Source of the DNA: Acidobacteriota bacterium
GTDB lineage: Bacteria > Acidobacteriota > Blastocatellia > Chloracidobacteriales > Chloracidobacteriaceae
Direction of reading: 5' to 3'
Length of the DNA stretch: 64,000 bases
Assembly (NCBI GenBank): GCA_016208495.1
Contig: JACQXX010000048.1
Coordinates: 20,628 to 84,627, forward strand
The notes beneath the pieces were generated by a model. It searched no databases, was not told where the DNA came from, and worked only from the letters and a program-made list of their open reading frames with translations. Positions 52,693 to 63,153 of this stretch are shown piece after piece (the stretch's first letter is position 1; the number at the start of each line of letters is the position of its first letter). The position numbers and the translations under genes are program-made.

Positions 52693-53069
52693 GGGTTCAG
52701 GGTTCAGGGTTCAGGGTTCAGGGTTCAGGGTTCAGGGTTCAGGGTTCAGGGTTCAGGGTTCAGGGTTCAGGGTTCAGGGTTCAGGGTTCAGGGTCTTGTC
52801 ATTACCCAAATTTTTTTGACTTGCCTCTAAACCTCAGCGAATTTAAAGAGTTACTGAAATTGTTTTTCGGCTATTGTCTGAGTTGACCACTGATTATCCT
52901 GAAAATCCCAGAACCCAGAATCAACAACTTACGAGGGCAATTGAGGCCCAATTTTAGAGAGCAGAAAAAATTTGGGTAATGACAAGGTTCAGGGTTCAGG
53001 GTTCAGGGTTCAGGGTTCAGGGTTCAGGGTTCAGGGTTCAGGGTTCAGGGTTCAGCGTTCAGGGTTCAG
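52693..53069. repeat. GGGTTCA heptad arrays on both sides of an inserted element
   Basis: About 14.5 units (52693-52794) and about 12 units (52987-53069) in the same orientation are split by the element at 52795-52986. The right array reaches 22 bases before the CheW-like gene. No gene is seen in this 400-base spacer. Confidence 0.95.
52795..52986. mobile_element. 192-bp element with 22-bp inverted repeats inside a heptad array
   Basis: Perfect 22-bp terminal inverted repeats at 52795-52816 and 52965-52986 (outer edge CTTGTCATTACCCAAATT). The interior is AT-rich and not repeated elsewhere in the window. Heptads continue on both sides, showing insertion into a pre-existing array. GT dinucleotides flank both ends but the array makes a target duplication hard to prove. 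Confidence 0.88.
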
Positions 53070-53091
53070 GCCATAATCAAAGCGAGCGCCT

Positions 53092-54057
53092 ATGTCACAA
53101 AATACAGTCTCATCCACATCTCAACGGTTGATTCGGTGTGCGGTTGGCACCCAAACCTGCTGCCTGGAACTGGCTCTGGTACAGAGCGTCCAGCGAGCTG
53201 AATTGATGCAGCCCAACCTGTCAGAAGCTGGCCCCATCGGCTGGCTTCCAGGAAAAAATCAGTCATCCATTCCGGTTTGGCGGCTTGCAACCCGGCTGGG
53301 CCTCCCAGCAGATCCAAAAAACCAGACAGGATCAATTATGGTCCTTCATCACAAAAGTCATCCCTGGGCGTTGATGGTTGATCGAATGATGGGAATCGTA
53401 GACGCACCGGTTGACACCATTCTGCCAGTTCCAGAAATGGTTGATCGGGCAACAAACCACATTTTTCGAGGAATTGTCCGGGTTGAACAGGAATTGATTT
53501 TGTATCTGGAACCAGAACGACTTCACCCGGAAGAAGTCAATCCACTTCCCGTAATCACAGATCGTCAACTCTCGCCGCATTCAAAGACATCAGCCACCTC
53601 GACAGCGTCCAAACAAAGAAAAGGTCAGATCCTGCTTTTTTCAGTTGGAACTGAATCACCCTTTGAGCACCCAATCACCTTTGGGCTGAGCATTACCCAG
53701 GTTGCCGAGATTCTTGAGCGACCAGCCATGACCCGGATTCCGATGGCGCCAAAGCATATTCTGGGTCTGGTCAACTGGCGAAACCAGCCGGTACCAGCCA
53801 TTGATTTTGGCCACTTGTTTGGATTGGGCGCCGCACTGTTTGAAGAAAATACCCGACTCTTAATTGCCCGAACCTCAGCCAGCGGCGAACTGGTGGCAAT
53901 TCCAATCCAGCCTTCGGTCAAAGTTCAAAGTCTCCCCCTGCCCTATCAACCATCTCGGAAAGAAATTCCGGTCAATACGACGCTGGCAAAAGGGATTTTT
54001 ACCCTTCGTAACGAAACCCTGGTTATTCCAGATATGAATGCGTTTGGAGGCTGCTGA
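53092..54057 (+). CDS. Tandem CheW-like protein (ChpC-like)
   Basis: 321 residues with two CheW-type halves. The first (about 1-150) is RLIRCAVGTQTCCLELALVQSVQRAEL...IPVWRLATRLGLP..ALMVDRMMGIVDAP. The second (about 180-321) is ILLFSVGTESPFEHPITFGLSITQVAEILERPAMTRIPMAPKHILGLVNWRNQPVPAIDFGHLFGL. It probably couples additional receptors or scaffolds the kinase array. It is the last gene of the pilG-to-chpC-like order. The ribosome site is weak; heptads end 22 bases upstream. Confidence 0.85.
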   Translation: MSQNTVSSTSQRLIRCAVGTQTCCLELALVQSVQRAELMQPNLSEAGPIGWLPGKNQSSIPVWRLATRLGLPADPKNQTGSIMVLHHKSHPWALMVDRMMGIVDAPVDTILPVPEMVDRATNHIFRGIVRVEQELILYLEPERLHPEEVNPLPVITDRQLSPHSKTSATSTASKQRKGQILLFSVGTESPFEHPITFGLSITQVAEILERPAMTRIPMAPKHILGLVNWRNQPVPAIDFGHLFGLGAALFEENTRLLIARTSASGELVAIPIQPSVKVQSLPLPYQPSRKEIPVNTTLAKGIFTLRNETLVIPDMNAFGGC

Positions 54058-54571
54058 AGACAGTGGGCTGAAGACTCGCAAGCTCGGGGCAATCAAAGGG
54101 ATGAGGGATGAAGGATGAGGGATGAAATAAAACCAGTTCTTCAGCCCTGAGCCCCAAGCCCTGAGCCCGTTGTCTTCAGCCCGAGTTCTTCAGCCCGATG
54201 CTTTCAATATGCCACCAAACGGGCTGACGAATGACCATTTTTTGGCGCCTGGCTGGGCAATGAACCATTCCCTGAATCAAGTAGCTGGAACCCACCTGGC
54301 CCTTGATTCCCTCCATACCAGGTGTTCGTCCTGGCTAGTCCTTTCCACCTTCACGTATCCGCCAGACATCACACACCTGAAAGCACCTGCAAATAACTGA
54401 AAAACAAAATCTTAGCTGATTATATCCTCTCAAACCCCAATCTTTGGCTCCTACCTGTCAATGATTGATGACTGACATTTCATCAACTTATCCTTTCAGG
54501 CCCCGAAATTGCTTCATCAGTTTATTCTGCCTCAGTCCCCCTAATTCCTCATTCACCTGGAGCCAGTTATC
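54058..54571. other. Spacer with degenerate GGGCTGAAGA repeats, no gene seen
   Basis: Diverged GGGCTGAAGACTCGCAAGCTC and CTTCAGCCCGA repeats (54060-54200) occur in both orientations, with GATGAGGGATGAAGG micro-repeats. The rest (54210-54560) is unremarkable AT-rich sequence. No promoter with good consensus could be picked. GGAG at about 54559 is the ribosome site of the next gene. Confidence 0.7.
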
Positions 54572-57500
54572 ATGCCTGCAACCGTGATTTCTTCTGAAGA
54601 AGCCGAGCGGTTGGCAACCCTCTATCAGTACAATGTTTTGGATACGGCACCCGAACCGGCCTTTGACCGCATTACCCAACTGGCGGCTCGCTGGTTTCAG
54701 GTTCCAATTGCCTTGATTAGCCTCATTGACAAAGATCAGGTATGGATTAAATCCTGCTTTGGGATGGAGCCAACCTCAGTTCGACGAGAAGAAACACTTT
54801 GCGCCCAGGCCATTTTGTCGGCTGAACCGCTCATTATTCCCGATGCGGTCGCCAACCCACGGTTTTCTGAAAACCCCAAGGTCATCGGACCTCCCTACAT
54901 TCGATTTTATGCCGGTGTCCCGCTCACCATGGCCAATGGACATCGGGTTGGAACCCTCTGCATTATTGATACAGCGTCTCGCCAGTTTTCGAGCGAGGAA
55001 TGTGAACGGCTCCAGGATCTGGCCATTCTGGTTCAGGATCAGATTGAACTGAGAACCAACCGCCTGGCCCCAGGCTACGCTGAAGCCACCCTCAAAAAAT
55101 ACAATCAGGTACTGGTCGAACTCGCCGGCAGTCAGGTCTTGACCCGAGGCAATCTCAAAGCAAGTTTGCAAAAGCTCACATCCACCACGGCGCAAACACT
55201 TCGGATCGCACGTGTGAGCGTGTGGATGTATGCCGAAAATGATTCGAAAATTCGCTGTATTGACCTGTTTGAACTCGATACTTACCGACATAGTGAAGGC
55301 TTTGAATTGCTGGCCAACCATTATCCGGCCTATTTCAATTCACTTGAAGTTGAACGAGTCATTGCCGCCCACGATGCTTGCTCAGACCCTCGAACGAAAG
55401 AATTTGCCGATACCTATCTCTATCCGTTTGGCATTACGTCTATGTTGGGTGCTCCCATCAGGTTGGGCAATCGGAAACTCGGGGTTCTCTGCCTTGAACA
55501 TATTGGGCCGCCACGCCGGTGGACGGTTGAAGAACAACAGTTTGCGGCATCGGTGGCTGACCTGATCACGGTTGCGATTGAGGCCGCCGAACATCGCCGG
55601 GCCGAAATCGCCCTCCGCACATCCGAACAATATTTGCACCATATGCTTGAACATATCGGGCTGATTGCGGTGCAACTGGATCAGCAAGGCAAAGTCACTT
55701 TTTGTAATCACTATTTGCTCGAAGTCACCGGGTATCAGAAAGCACAGGTCATTGGAAAAAACTGGTTTGAGCAATTTTTACCGGCTGACCTGCGTGTTCA
55801 AGCAGCCACCCAGTTTCGCACCAACCTTGCCCAGCAAAAAATCACCCTGCACAAAGAACGGGAAATTGAAACAAGCACTGGCGAACGTCGGCTGATTTCG
55901 TGGTACAACACCCTGTTGTTTGGACCTGCGGGCGATGTCGAAGGCACGGCCAGCATCGGCATTGATATTACCGAAAAGAAACGGGCCGAAGATACGCTTC
56001 GCAATAGTGAAGCTCGGAACCGCATTCTGCTGGATTCAATTCCGGATGTCATGTTTCGACTGAGTCAGTTGGGAAATACCCTTGAATACCGACCTGGAAA
56101 AGACATTGACCCATTTGGAGTAACTGAGGACATCATTGGGACAAACGTGTTTGAATGGATGCCCGATGAAGCTGGCCAGCAGGTGATGTACCAGATGAAA
56201 CGGGCGCTCCAAACCGGCGAGGTGCAAAGTCTTGAGTTTCAAACCATTGTGGGAACCATCGTTCGTGACTACGAAGCCCGATTTGTCGTCAGTGGTGACA
56301 ATGAAGTTCTGGTCATTGTCCGTGATATCGTCAAACGCAAGCAAATTGAAAATGCACTCCGCCAGGCACGAAATGAGTTGGAAATTCGGGTTCAGGAACG
56401 CACCGCCGAGTTGGAAAAAACCAACCTGGCTCTGCGCCATGAAATTATAGAACGCAAACAATTTGAGCTGGCTTTGAGTGAGAGCGAGGAACGGTATCGC
56501 GAACTGTTTCAGAATTCCCCGCTCGGCATTTATCGCTCAACCACTGATGGCCAGATTCTGATGGCCAATCCGGCCATGATTCGCATGCTGGGGTACACGT
56601 CGTTTGAGGAATTGAAAGATCGGAATTTAAATAATAAAGCCGATTTCACCCCTGAATTTTCACGCAGCCAGTTTCTGCAGATGATGTTACAAAACAACGA
56701 AGTAACGGGGCTGGAAACATCCTGGCGGCGGCGTGATGGAACCACGATTTTTGTTCGGGAAAATGCCAGAGCCGCGTTTACACCAGATGGCACGCTCCTG
56801 CACTTTGAGGGAACAGTCGAAGACGTCACCAAGCACAAACAGGCCGAACTTGAACTCCGGAACAGCCAGGAGCGGTATCAGATTTTGTTTGAAAGCAATC
56901 CGTTCCCGGTTTTTGTCTTCGACGCTGAAACCCTGGGCTTTCTGGCGGTCAATCAGGCGGCGGTCAGTCATTACGGGTATACCCTGGCAGAATTCTTGTC
57001 AATGACCATCAAGGAACTCTGTCCTGAGGAAGAGCTGACCAGCCAACTTGAATTACCGGCAGCACTTGCGCCTCAAACTGAAGTTCAAGGGATGTGGCAA
57101 CACCGGAAAAAAGATGGCACGGTCATTGACGTTGAATTGACCACCCACTCCATGTTGTTTGAAGGCCGACCGGCCCGAAGCGTCATTGTCAACGACATCA
57201 CCGACCGCAAACAGGCAGAAGCCGCCCTGCGGCAAAGTGAGGAGCGGTATCGTGACCTGTATGAAAATGCCAACGACATGTTTTATACCCACGATTTACA
57301 GGGGAGATTCACCTCGTGCAATAAAGCGACCGAACGGGTCTCCGGCTATTCACGGACGGAAGCGCTGACCCTGAGTATTGCCCAGGTTGTGGCGCCCCAG
57401 GATGTTGAGTTTGCCCGGGAAATGATACTGGCCAAACTCTCAATGAATACCCCGACGACCTATGAACTCAACTTTATTACCAAGGATGGTCGGTGCATTC

Positions 57501-59644
57501 CGACTGAGGTCAGTTCTCGATTGATCTTTAAGGATGGAAAACCAGTCGGGGTTCAAGGCACGGCCCGCGATATCACCGAACGCAAACAGGCTGAAGAGAT
57601 GGTCAAACTGGCCCGCGACAGCGCGCTCGAATCCGCCCGGTTAAAATCCCAGTTTCTGGCCAACATGAGCCATGAAATCCGTACACCGCTCAATGGTGTC
57701 ATTGGAATGACGCGTCTTCTCTCCGACACCAAACTCACCCCCAAACAACAGGACTATGTTGAGACGATTCAACACAGCGGCGACACATTATTGACGATCA
57801 TCAATGAAATCCTCGATCTTTCCAAAATCGAGGCTGGCAAGGTCACGATTGAGTCAATTCCATTCGCACTGGAGTCGGTCCTCCAGCAAACCTACAAAGT
57901 CGTCAGCGAACGTGCCCAGAGTAAGGGATTGGAACTTGTGCTCCAGGTTGCCCCTAACGTCCCTCAGGAATTAAAGGGGGATCCAGTTCGACTTCGCCAA
58001 ATTTTGATGAATCTGGTTGGGAATGCCGTCAAATTCACGGAACGCGGAAAAGTGACCATTCAGGTTAAGCAGGTGCGTCAAACTGACGACACCGTGATCA
58101 TCCGCTTTGAAGTCGCTGACACCGGGATTGGCATTGCACCCGAAGGATGCAAAGTGCTGTTTCAACCTTTTGCCCAGGCTGATGGCTCAACGACCCGCAA
58201 ATATGGCGGTACGGGATTGGGGCTCGCCATTTGTAAGCAGTTGACTGAGTTGATGGGCGGGCAGCTTGGGTTTGAAAGCACCGTGGGTCAGGGCAGCACG
58301 TTTTGGTTTGTGGTCCCGCTCCAAAAACCAGACCACCCAGCCGAGGCGATGCCTCTTGAAGCCACCCCGCTCAGCAACCTGCGGCTGGTGGTGGTGGATG
58401 ATGACCTGAAGTCCGCCGAAATGCTGCAGCATCAGCTTTCCCTCTGGAAGATCCAGACCCAATGTGTCACCAGAGAATCACAGGCCCTTGAACTGTTACA
58501 CCTGGCCGCTGATCAGGGAACCCCCTTGCCCGCCATCATCCTGGACCTGAAATTGCCCGAACTGCTGGGCCTGGAACTGGTCCATCTCATTCAGACTGAT
58601 TCCCGGCTGGCTGAGACCACACTCATTCTTCTGGCTCCATCCCAAGTCGTCTTGACTGACGAGGAGGGAATGCTCTCGGGCCTGGAACTTATCCTCACCA
58701 AACCTGTTACGCCGTCGGCGCTCTACAATTGTTTGTTAAAAATAGCGGACCCATCACGAAAAACCGGCAGCCTGCCCTGCGCCTCGGCCCTGGCGTTGGG
58801 TGAGTCAAAAGTCAAAACTGGGCCGCTGGGTCAACCTCGCGTGCTGGTGGTTGAAGACAATCGGGTGAACCAGGTCCTGGCCAAGATCACGCTTGAAAAT
58901 CTTGGGGTTCGGGTTGAAATTGCCGAGGATGGATTTAAAGCCCTTGAAGCCTGTGCCAAAACCGCCTTTGACCTGATCTTTATGGATTGTCAACTTCCGC
59001 TCATGGACGGATTTGAAACCACGGCGGTCATCCGCGAGGAAGAACTTTTAATTGACCGGCATGTTCCAATCATTGCGCTAACGGCCAATGCCATGCGCGG
59101 AGATCGGGAACGATGCCTGGCGGCAGGAATGGACGACTACGTTAGTAAACCCTTTCAACCTGAAGATTTTCAGGCCATTCTCCAGCGCTGGGTAACCAAA
59201 GTGGCTCAACCGTCCGAACCCGCCACCTCCAGACCAGCCCTTTCAGAACCAGTTCCCAGAACCAGTGACCAACCATTTCAACTCAATGAAAAAGTGCTCA
59301 ATCCTCACGCGTTGCAACAACTCCTGACATTAGGCGAGGATGACGCTTCGTTTTTAAATGAGTTCCTGGAAATGGCTTACCCCAATTTTGCAGAGCACAT
59401 TACGGCCTTGCATCGGGCAGCTCACCACACCAAACGCGAGAAACTCCGGGAAACCGCGCATTCCCTCAAGGGTGCCGCCGGCACCATTGGGGCGGTGGTC
59501 ATGGTGAAGATATGCCAGCAATTGGAGAAAGTCGCCGAGGAAGCCCCAACCGCAGCCATAAAAGACCTGATCATTCAATTAGAACAAGCCTTAACTCAGG
59601 TAAAAAATGAAATGACTGCTTATCTAGGAAACAAGCTGTTATGA
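54572..59644 (+). CDS. Giant hybrid histidine kinase: 2 GAF, 5 PAS, HisKA, HATPase, 2 REC, HPt
   Basis: 1690 residues, soluble. GAF domains at about 25-165 ([21 protein letters not shown] start) and 185-350. PAS domains at about 355-475, 490-600, 645-760, 770-885 and 895-1010, with a coiled coil after the second. HisKA with His1034 ([16 protein letters not shown]). HATPase ([22 protein letters not shown]). Receivers with Asp near 1326 ([10 protein letters not shown]) and 1472 ([15 protein letters not shown]). C-terminal HPt with His1630 ([12 protein letters not shown]). It therefore contains a whole phosphorelay. Its stop overlaps the start of the receiver-kinase gene by four bases, its likely phosphate acceptor. 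Confidence 0.93.
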   Translation: MPATVISSEEAERLATLYQYNVLDTAPEPAFDRITQLAARWFQVPIALISLIDKDQVWIKSCFGMEPTSVRREETLCAQAILSAEPLIIPDAVANPRFSENPKVIGPPYIRFYAGVPLTMANGHRVGTLCIIDTASRQFSSEECERLQDLAILVQDQIELRTNRLAPGYAEATLKKYNQVLVELAGSQVLTRGNLKASLQKLTSTTAQTLRIARVSVWMYAENDSKIRCIDLFELDTYRHSEGFELLANHYPAYFNSLEVERVIAAHDACSDPRTKEFADTYLYPFGITSMLGAPIRLGNRKLGVLCLEHIGPPRRWTVEEQQFAASVADLITVAIEAAEHRRAEIALRTSEQYLHHMLEHIGLIAVQLDQQGKVTFCNHYLLEVTGYQKAQVIGKNWFEQFLPADLRVQAATQFRTNLAQQKITLHKEREIETSTGERRLISWYNTLLFGPAGDVEGTASIGIDITEKKRAEDTLRNSEARNRILLDSIPDVMFRLSQLGNTLEYRPGKDIDPFGVTEDIIGTNVFEWMPDEAGQQVMYQMKRALQTGEVQSLEFQTIVGTIVRDYEARFVVSGDNEVLVIVRDIVKRKQIENALRQARNELEIRVQERTAELEKTNLALRHEIIERKQFELALSESEERYRELFQNSPLGIYRSTTDGQILMANPAMIRMLGYTSFEELKDRNLNNKADFTPEFSRSQFLQMMLQNNEVTGLETSWRRRDGTTIFVRENARAAFTPDGTLLHFEGTVEDVTKHKQAELELRNSQERYQILFESNPFPVFVFDAETLGFLAVNQAAVSHYGYTLAEFLSMTIKELCPEEELTSQLELPAALAPQTEVQGMWQHRKKDGTVIDVELTTHSMLFEGRPARSVIVNDITDRKQAEAALRQSEERYRDLYENANDMFYTHDLQGRFTSCNKATERVSGYSRTEALTLSIAQVVAPQDVEFAREMILAKLSMNTPTTYELNFITKDGRCIPTEVSSRLIFKDGKPVGVQGTARDITERKQAEEMVKLARDSALESARLKSQFLANMSHEIRTPLNGVIGMTRLLSDTKLTPKQQDYVETIQHSGDTLLTIINEILDLSKIEAGKVTIESIPFALESVLQQTYKVVSERAQSKGLELVLQVAPNVPQELKGDPVRLRQILMNLVGNAVKFTERGKVTIQVKQVRQTDDTVIIRFEVADTGIGIAPEGCKVLFQPFAQADGSTTRKYGGTGLGLAICKQLTELMGGQLGFESTVGQGSTFWFVVPLQKPDHPAEAMPLEATPLSNLRLVVVDDDLKSAEMLQHQLSLWKIQTQCVTRESQALELLHLAADQGTPLPAIILDLKLPELLGLELVHLIQTDSRLAETTLILLAPSQVVLTDEEGMLSGLELILTKPVTPSALYNCLLKIADPSRKTGSLPCASALALGESKVKTGPLGQPRVLVVEDNRVNQVLAKITLENLGVRVEIAEDGFKALEACAKTAFDLIFMDCQLPLMDGFETTAVIREEELLIDRHVPIIALTANAMRGDRERCLAAGMDDYVSKPFQPEDFQAILQRWVTKVAQPSEPATSRPALSEPVPRTSDQPFQLNEKVLNPHALQQLLTLGEDDASFLNEFLEMAYPNFAEHITALHRAAHHTKREKLRETAHSLKGAAGTIGAVVMVKICQQLEKVAEEAPTAAIKDLIIQLEQALTQVKNEMTAYLGNKLL

Positions 59645-61014
59645 ATCCAATCACTGAATCCACCCAAACCTGTCGCGGAAGTATTCTGATCGTTGATGAT
59701 AATCCAGTGAATTTAAAGTTGCTCTCAGGGATGCTGGTCGAGAAGAATTTTCACGTCAAAGCCGCGATCAACGGGCGCCGCGCACTGGCGCAAACCGAGT
59801 TTATGAAACCGGAACTGATTATGCTGGACATCAGCATGCCGGATATTGATGGGTATGAAGTCTGTCGCCAACTCAAAGCCAACGAGACCACACGTGACAT
59901 TCCAATCATCTTCATTAGCGCCCTGGATGAAGTGATTGATAAAGTCAAAGCCTTTCAAGTCGGAGGAGTTGACTACGTCACCAAACCATTTCAGTTTGAA
60001 GAGGTCCTCGTTCGGATTGAAACCCAGTTGCAAATGTCCCGATTACAAAAAGAACTCATCAGCAAAAATGAGGCTCTCTTGCGAAAAAACGAGGAGTTAG
60101 TTCAGGCTAACCGACGGGCAAATCTGATTTTTTCTGCAATGTCGGAAATGCTGCCGGGTTCGGTGCTGGATGGAAAATACCGGCTGGAGAAAAAAATTGG
60201 TGAGGGTGGCTTCGGCGCCGTCTATCAGGCGACCCACCTTGGGCTCAATCGGTCCGTGGCGATCAAAATCTTTCAGCCTTCCCGGCGTACCGATATGTTG
60301 AAAGAACAAAACCGGTTCCGGTTGGAAGGAATTTCCGCCTGTCGAGTCAATCACCCAAATGCGATTTCGATCCTGGATTCTGGATTAACCTCTGAAGGTG
60401 TGACCTATCTGGTGATGGAACTCCTGGAAGGCCAGACTCTGGCTCAGGAATTACGGCAAAAGAAAACGCTCTCGGCAATGCGTTGTGCCGAGGTGTTACT
60501 TCCAGTCTGCGAGGTACTCGATGTGGCTCACAAAGCCGGCATCATCCATCGCGATATCAAACCCGAAAATATCTTCCTCCACCAGACACAAAATGGTGAA
60601 GTCATCAAGCTGGTTGACTTTGGAATTGCCAAATTGTTTGGGGATGCCAACGAGGAGTTTGACAGTTTGACCATGCCCGGAACGGTCATCGGAACACCGG
60701 CTTACATGTCCCCTGAACGCCTGAGCAATCAGTCTTATGACGGCAAAGCCGATGTGTATAGTTTAGGCGTGATGCTGTATCAGATGTTATCCGGGCAAGT
60801 TCCCTTTAAGGCCAACGAGGGCGATCCACTGGTTGTCTCTCTGCTGCAAATCACCCAGGAACCAATCCCGCTTCGTGAGGTCAATCCCGAAGTCCCACAA
60901 GCAATTGCCGACGTTGTGCGTAAAACCTTACATAAAAAGCCAGCCCATCGCCCGTCGGTTCAGGAATTTATGGGGGAATTTATTGAAGCGTTACAAAGCG
61001 GGGCGGATGGTTGA
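59641..61014 (+). CDS. Receiver-Ser/Thr protein kinase fusion
   Basis: 457 residues. The receiver domain (about 14-130) has LIVDDNPVN, Asp63 (LIMLDISMPDIDGYEV) and VDYVTKPFQFEE. A coiled coil (ISKNEALLRKNEELVQANRR) follows. A Hanks-type kinase spans about 178-450: glycine loop GEGGFGAVYQ, VAIKIF lysine, HRDIKPEN near 302, VDFGIAKLFG and GTPAYMSPERL. All catalytic residues are present. No membrane helix or PASTA domain. Phosphorylation of the receiver by the overlapping upstream hybrid kinase would switch a Ser/Thr kinase, joining two types of signalling. Confidence 0.93.
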   Translation: MNPITESTQTCRGSILIVDDNPVNLKLLSGMLVEKNFHVKAAINGRRALAQTEFMKPELIMLDISMPDIDGYEVCRQLKANETTRDIPIIFISALDEVIDKVKAFQVGGVDYVTKPFQFEEVLVRIETQLQMSRLQKELISKNEALLRKNEELVQANRRANLIFSAMSEMLPGSVLDGKYRLEKKIGEGGFGAVYQATHLGLNRSVAIKIFQPSRRTDMLKEQNRFRLEGISACRVNHPNAISILDSGLTSEGVTYLVMELLEGQTLAQELRQKKTLSAMRCAEVLLPVCEVLDVAHKAGIIHRDIKPENIFLHQTQNGEVIKLVDFGIAKLFGDANEEFDSLTMPGTVIGTPAYMSPERLSNQSYDGKADVYSLGVMLYQMLSGQVPFKANEGDPLVVSLLQITQEPIPLREVNPEVPQAIADVVRKTLHKKPAHRPSVQEFMGEFIEALQSGADG

Positions 61015-61032
61015 GAACCAGGGCGGAAGACT

Positions 61033-61187
61033 ATAAGCGCCAGGATAAGGATTTGAGGCCCGCAGGGTCGTCGTGTAATAGCCGTGGTGCGAAGCCCACG
61101 GTCACGGCCAGGACGAGATCCAAACCCTACAAGATCGTCGTTCAATGCCAACGGAAAGGACACGGGTTTTCTTATCCTGGCGCTTAT
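61033..61187. mobile_element. 155-bp MITE-like element, family G
   Basis: Perfect 17-bp terminal inverted repeats ATAAGCGCCAGGATAAG (61033-61049) and CTTATCCTGGCGCTTAT (61171-61187). Similar GGGCGGAAGA and GGGACGGAAGA strings lie just outside, possibly a decayed target duplication. Related to 4074-4226. GGGATGAAGACATC repeats follow (61199-61230). Confidence 0.85.
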
Positions 61188-61284
61188 GGGACGGAAGAAG
61201 TCGGGATGAAGACATCGGGATGAAGACATCGGGCTTGGGGTTGAAATACCCGTTTTCTTCAGCCCGTTTTCTTCAGCCCTGGCT

Positions 61285-62823
61285 TCAAAACCGGAATGAC
61301 AGTTCGGCGTATCCAAAATGTCCGTTCTGGCCGCTGGGATAGATGGATGAAACCACTCGACCGCCAAACATTTGACCGTAGTAAAAGGAAAGACTGAGTC
61401 GCGACGACACCTGGTAATCCACGCTGATATCCAGCAATGCGCCCAGACTTCGGTAATTACTCGATGGGCGTCCGACATAGCCAAACGTTTGTTTTTGAAA
61501 AGCACCACCACCGACATACCACAGATCCTTGCGGCTACTGAGCGCCAGACTGTGGAAATCTGAGCGAAGGTTGAGTTTCTTGGTGGGACGAACAATCACT
61601 TCGGCAAAAATGTCCTGATTATTCATCATATTAAAGAATGGGGTTCGGGCATAAATACGTGGGGTTGGCAACACTTGAAAGAACGTCCCATGTTCGTTGT
61701 CCGTGGGGTCATCGTCACCTGTGCTGTGGGTATATCCGGCTCGAATCCAGGGATTCCACTTCATTTCGGGTTGATAGCCAGCTTCAGCCACAATCGAACC
61801 TGCCCGATGGTCGAGGTTTCCCCAGCTTCCAAACTGCCCGGCGCCCCACACGAGTACATCAGCTTTTCCCTTGCCAAGCTTGAAGTCACGAACGTAGTGC
61901 CCACCAATGGTTGTCACATTGATATCGTTTTGGCGGTCGGCTTCGCGGGCTGTGATTGAACGATTGTCGGTTTTGAGCACGGATCGAGTATCGCGATAAT
62001 ACATGCCAAACACACGCGCTTCGCCCTGATGCTGGGTCTTGTCGCTCACTTTGTGGGCATGGAGCGCTTTGTTAAACGACGCATACACGACACTCACGCC
62101 AGGAATCTGACGCATTCCATCAAGCTGAAACACCCCTTCCGTTGGTCGAGCGACCAGAACCGTGACATTGGTGGTCGAAGTGCCAAAGGAAAGCTGCCCA
62201 CCGTCGAGGCTTCGACCAACGTGGGTAAATCCAAAGGGCCCAATCAACCGCTCTTGAATGCGAGTCCTTTTCAGTGCTCCGATGGTTGGATCGGTCGCTG
62301 ATAGTTCCGCCCCTTCACTAAATTCAAAACGTCCGATCTTAATGCCGGTGTTGAACTTCTGGCCTTTGATGCCCCACCGCAAGTACGCCTGCTTCAGGAA
62401 AATACTGGCTCGTTCGTCCCCACTCCCGGCAGCATATGTCCCGCCGAGGCCAAGGGCGCCTTGTGGGGCAGGCGCAATCGCATTGCGCGGCAAGCCAATC
62501 AATGACGGAAAAGCTGCCTCGGCTGCCCATTCAATGGAATGGGTATCATTGAGGGAATGTTTTCCCTTGAGGGCAAACCGAAAGATTGTTCCCACAAAAT
62601 CCTGCTGACTGTCGCGACTAGGAACATCAAACCAGCCCCAGTTTTCATACCGTGTCCGCAAACTGCCGGTGAATTCAATTGAGCCTTTTTTAATCAAGGG
62701 TGGCGGATCACCTTGTTGAGCCTGAACTTGTGCCATTTCCGCCCAACCACTGCTAAACACTACCAGAACGACCATCAACCAGAGATAAAACTTGCCGCTC
62801 ATTGTTTGCCAGAGATTTTTCAT
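61285..62823 (-). CDS. Alginate-export-family-like outer-membrane beta-barrel protein
   Basis: 512 residues; AAGGAAAC lies upstream of ATG 62823. The signal peptide (FYLWLMVVLVVFSSGWAEM, cleavage near VQAQQ) is followed by a barrel with alternating strands and a C-terminal Phe (YAELSFRF). GSLRTRYENWGWFD at the start and the long loops (DQQDFVGTIFRFALKGKHSL, WAAEAAFPSLIGLPRNAIAP) resemble the alginate export family (AlgE-like), many members of which are general porins in non-alginate producers. The substrate is unknown; no polysaccharide genes adjoin. Confidence 0.75.
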   Translation of the reverse strand: MKNLWQTMSGKFYLWLMVVLVVFSSGWAEMAQVQAQQGDPPPLIKKGSIEFTGSLRTRYENWGWFDVPSRDSQQDFVGTIFRFALKGKHSLNDTHSIEWAAEAAFPSLIGLPRNAIAPAPQGALGLGGTYAAGSGDERASIFLKQAYLRWGIKGQKFNTGIKIGRFEFSEGAELSATDPTIGALKRTRIQERLIGPFGFTHVGRSLDGGQLSFGTSTTNVTVLVARPTEGVFQLDGMRQIPGVSVVYASFNKALHAHKVSDKTQHQGEARVFGMYYRDTRSVLKTDNRSITAREADRQNDINVTTIGGHYVRDFKLGKGKADVLVWGAGQFGSWGNLDHRAGSIVAEAGYQPEMKWNPWIRAGYTHSTGDDDPTDNEHGTFFQVLPTPRIYARTPFFNMMNNQDIFAEVIVRPTKKLNLRSDFHSLALSSRKDLWYVGGGAFQKQTFGYVGRPSSNYRSLGALLDISVDYQVSSRLSLSFYYGQMFGGRVVSSIYPSGQNGHFGYAELSFRF

Positions 62824-63006
62824 GGGATTGTTTCCTTATTTATGAAGGTGATTTTTCAAGCTGTGGAAATGAAGAGGTTCTGATATGGAAAAGCAGTTCA
62901 CCCAGTACTGAGTGGGAACTACTTGTGTTGAACCGATTTTTTCCATGCAAACGCTACGCCGAAACGACCTCATACCTTGGAAACATCCGGTATGTGTTGA
63001 AAACAA

Positions 63007-63033
63007 AAAAGTTGCACCCAAGATGCAACTTTT
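63007..63033 (-). terminator. Rho-independent terminator of the response regulator gene
   Basis: AAAAGTTGCA and TGCAACTTTT form a 10-bp stem with a 7-base loop. On the minus strand the stem is followed by TTTTTTGTTT. It lies 121 bases beyond the stop of the gene at 63154-63918 and upstream of the barrel gene, separating the two units. The rest of the 330-base spacer shows no gene. Confidence 0.8.
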
Positions 63034-63153
63034 CTCATGCCAACCTGCTGATTTTTTGAAAGCTAAATTCTTTTATTCAATCGCGAATTTTGCCCCAACC
63101 AGATGCAAAATAAACCACTTCCCTGAACCTGGGTTGGAATTTAGCGATAGGCT

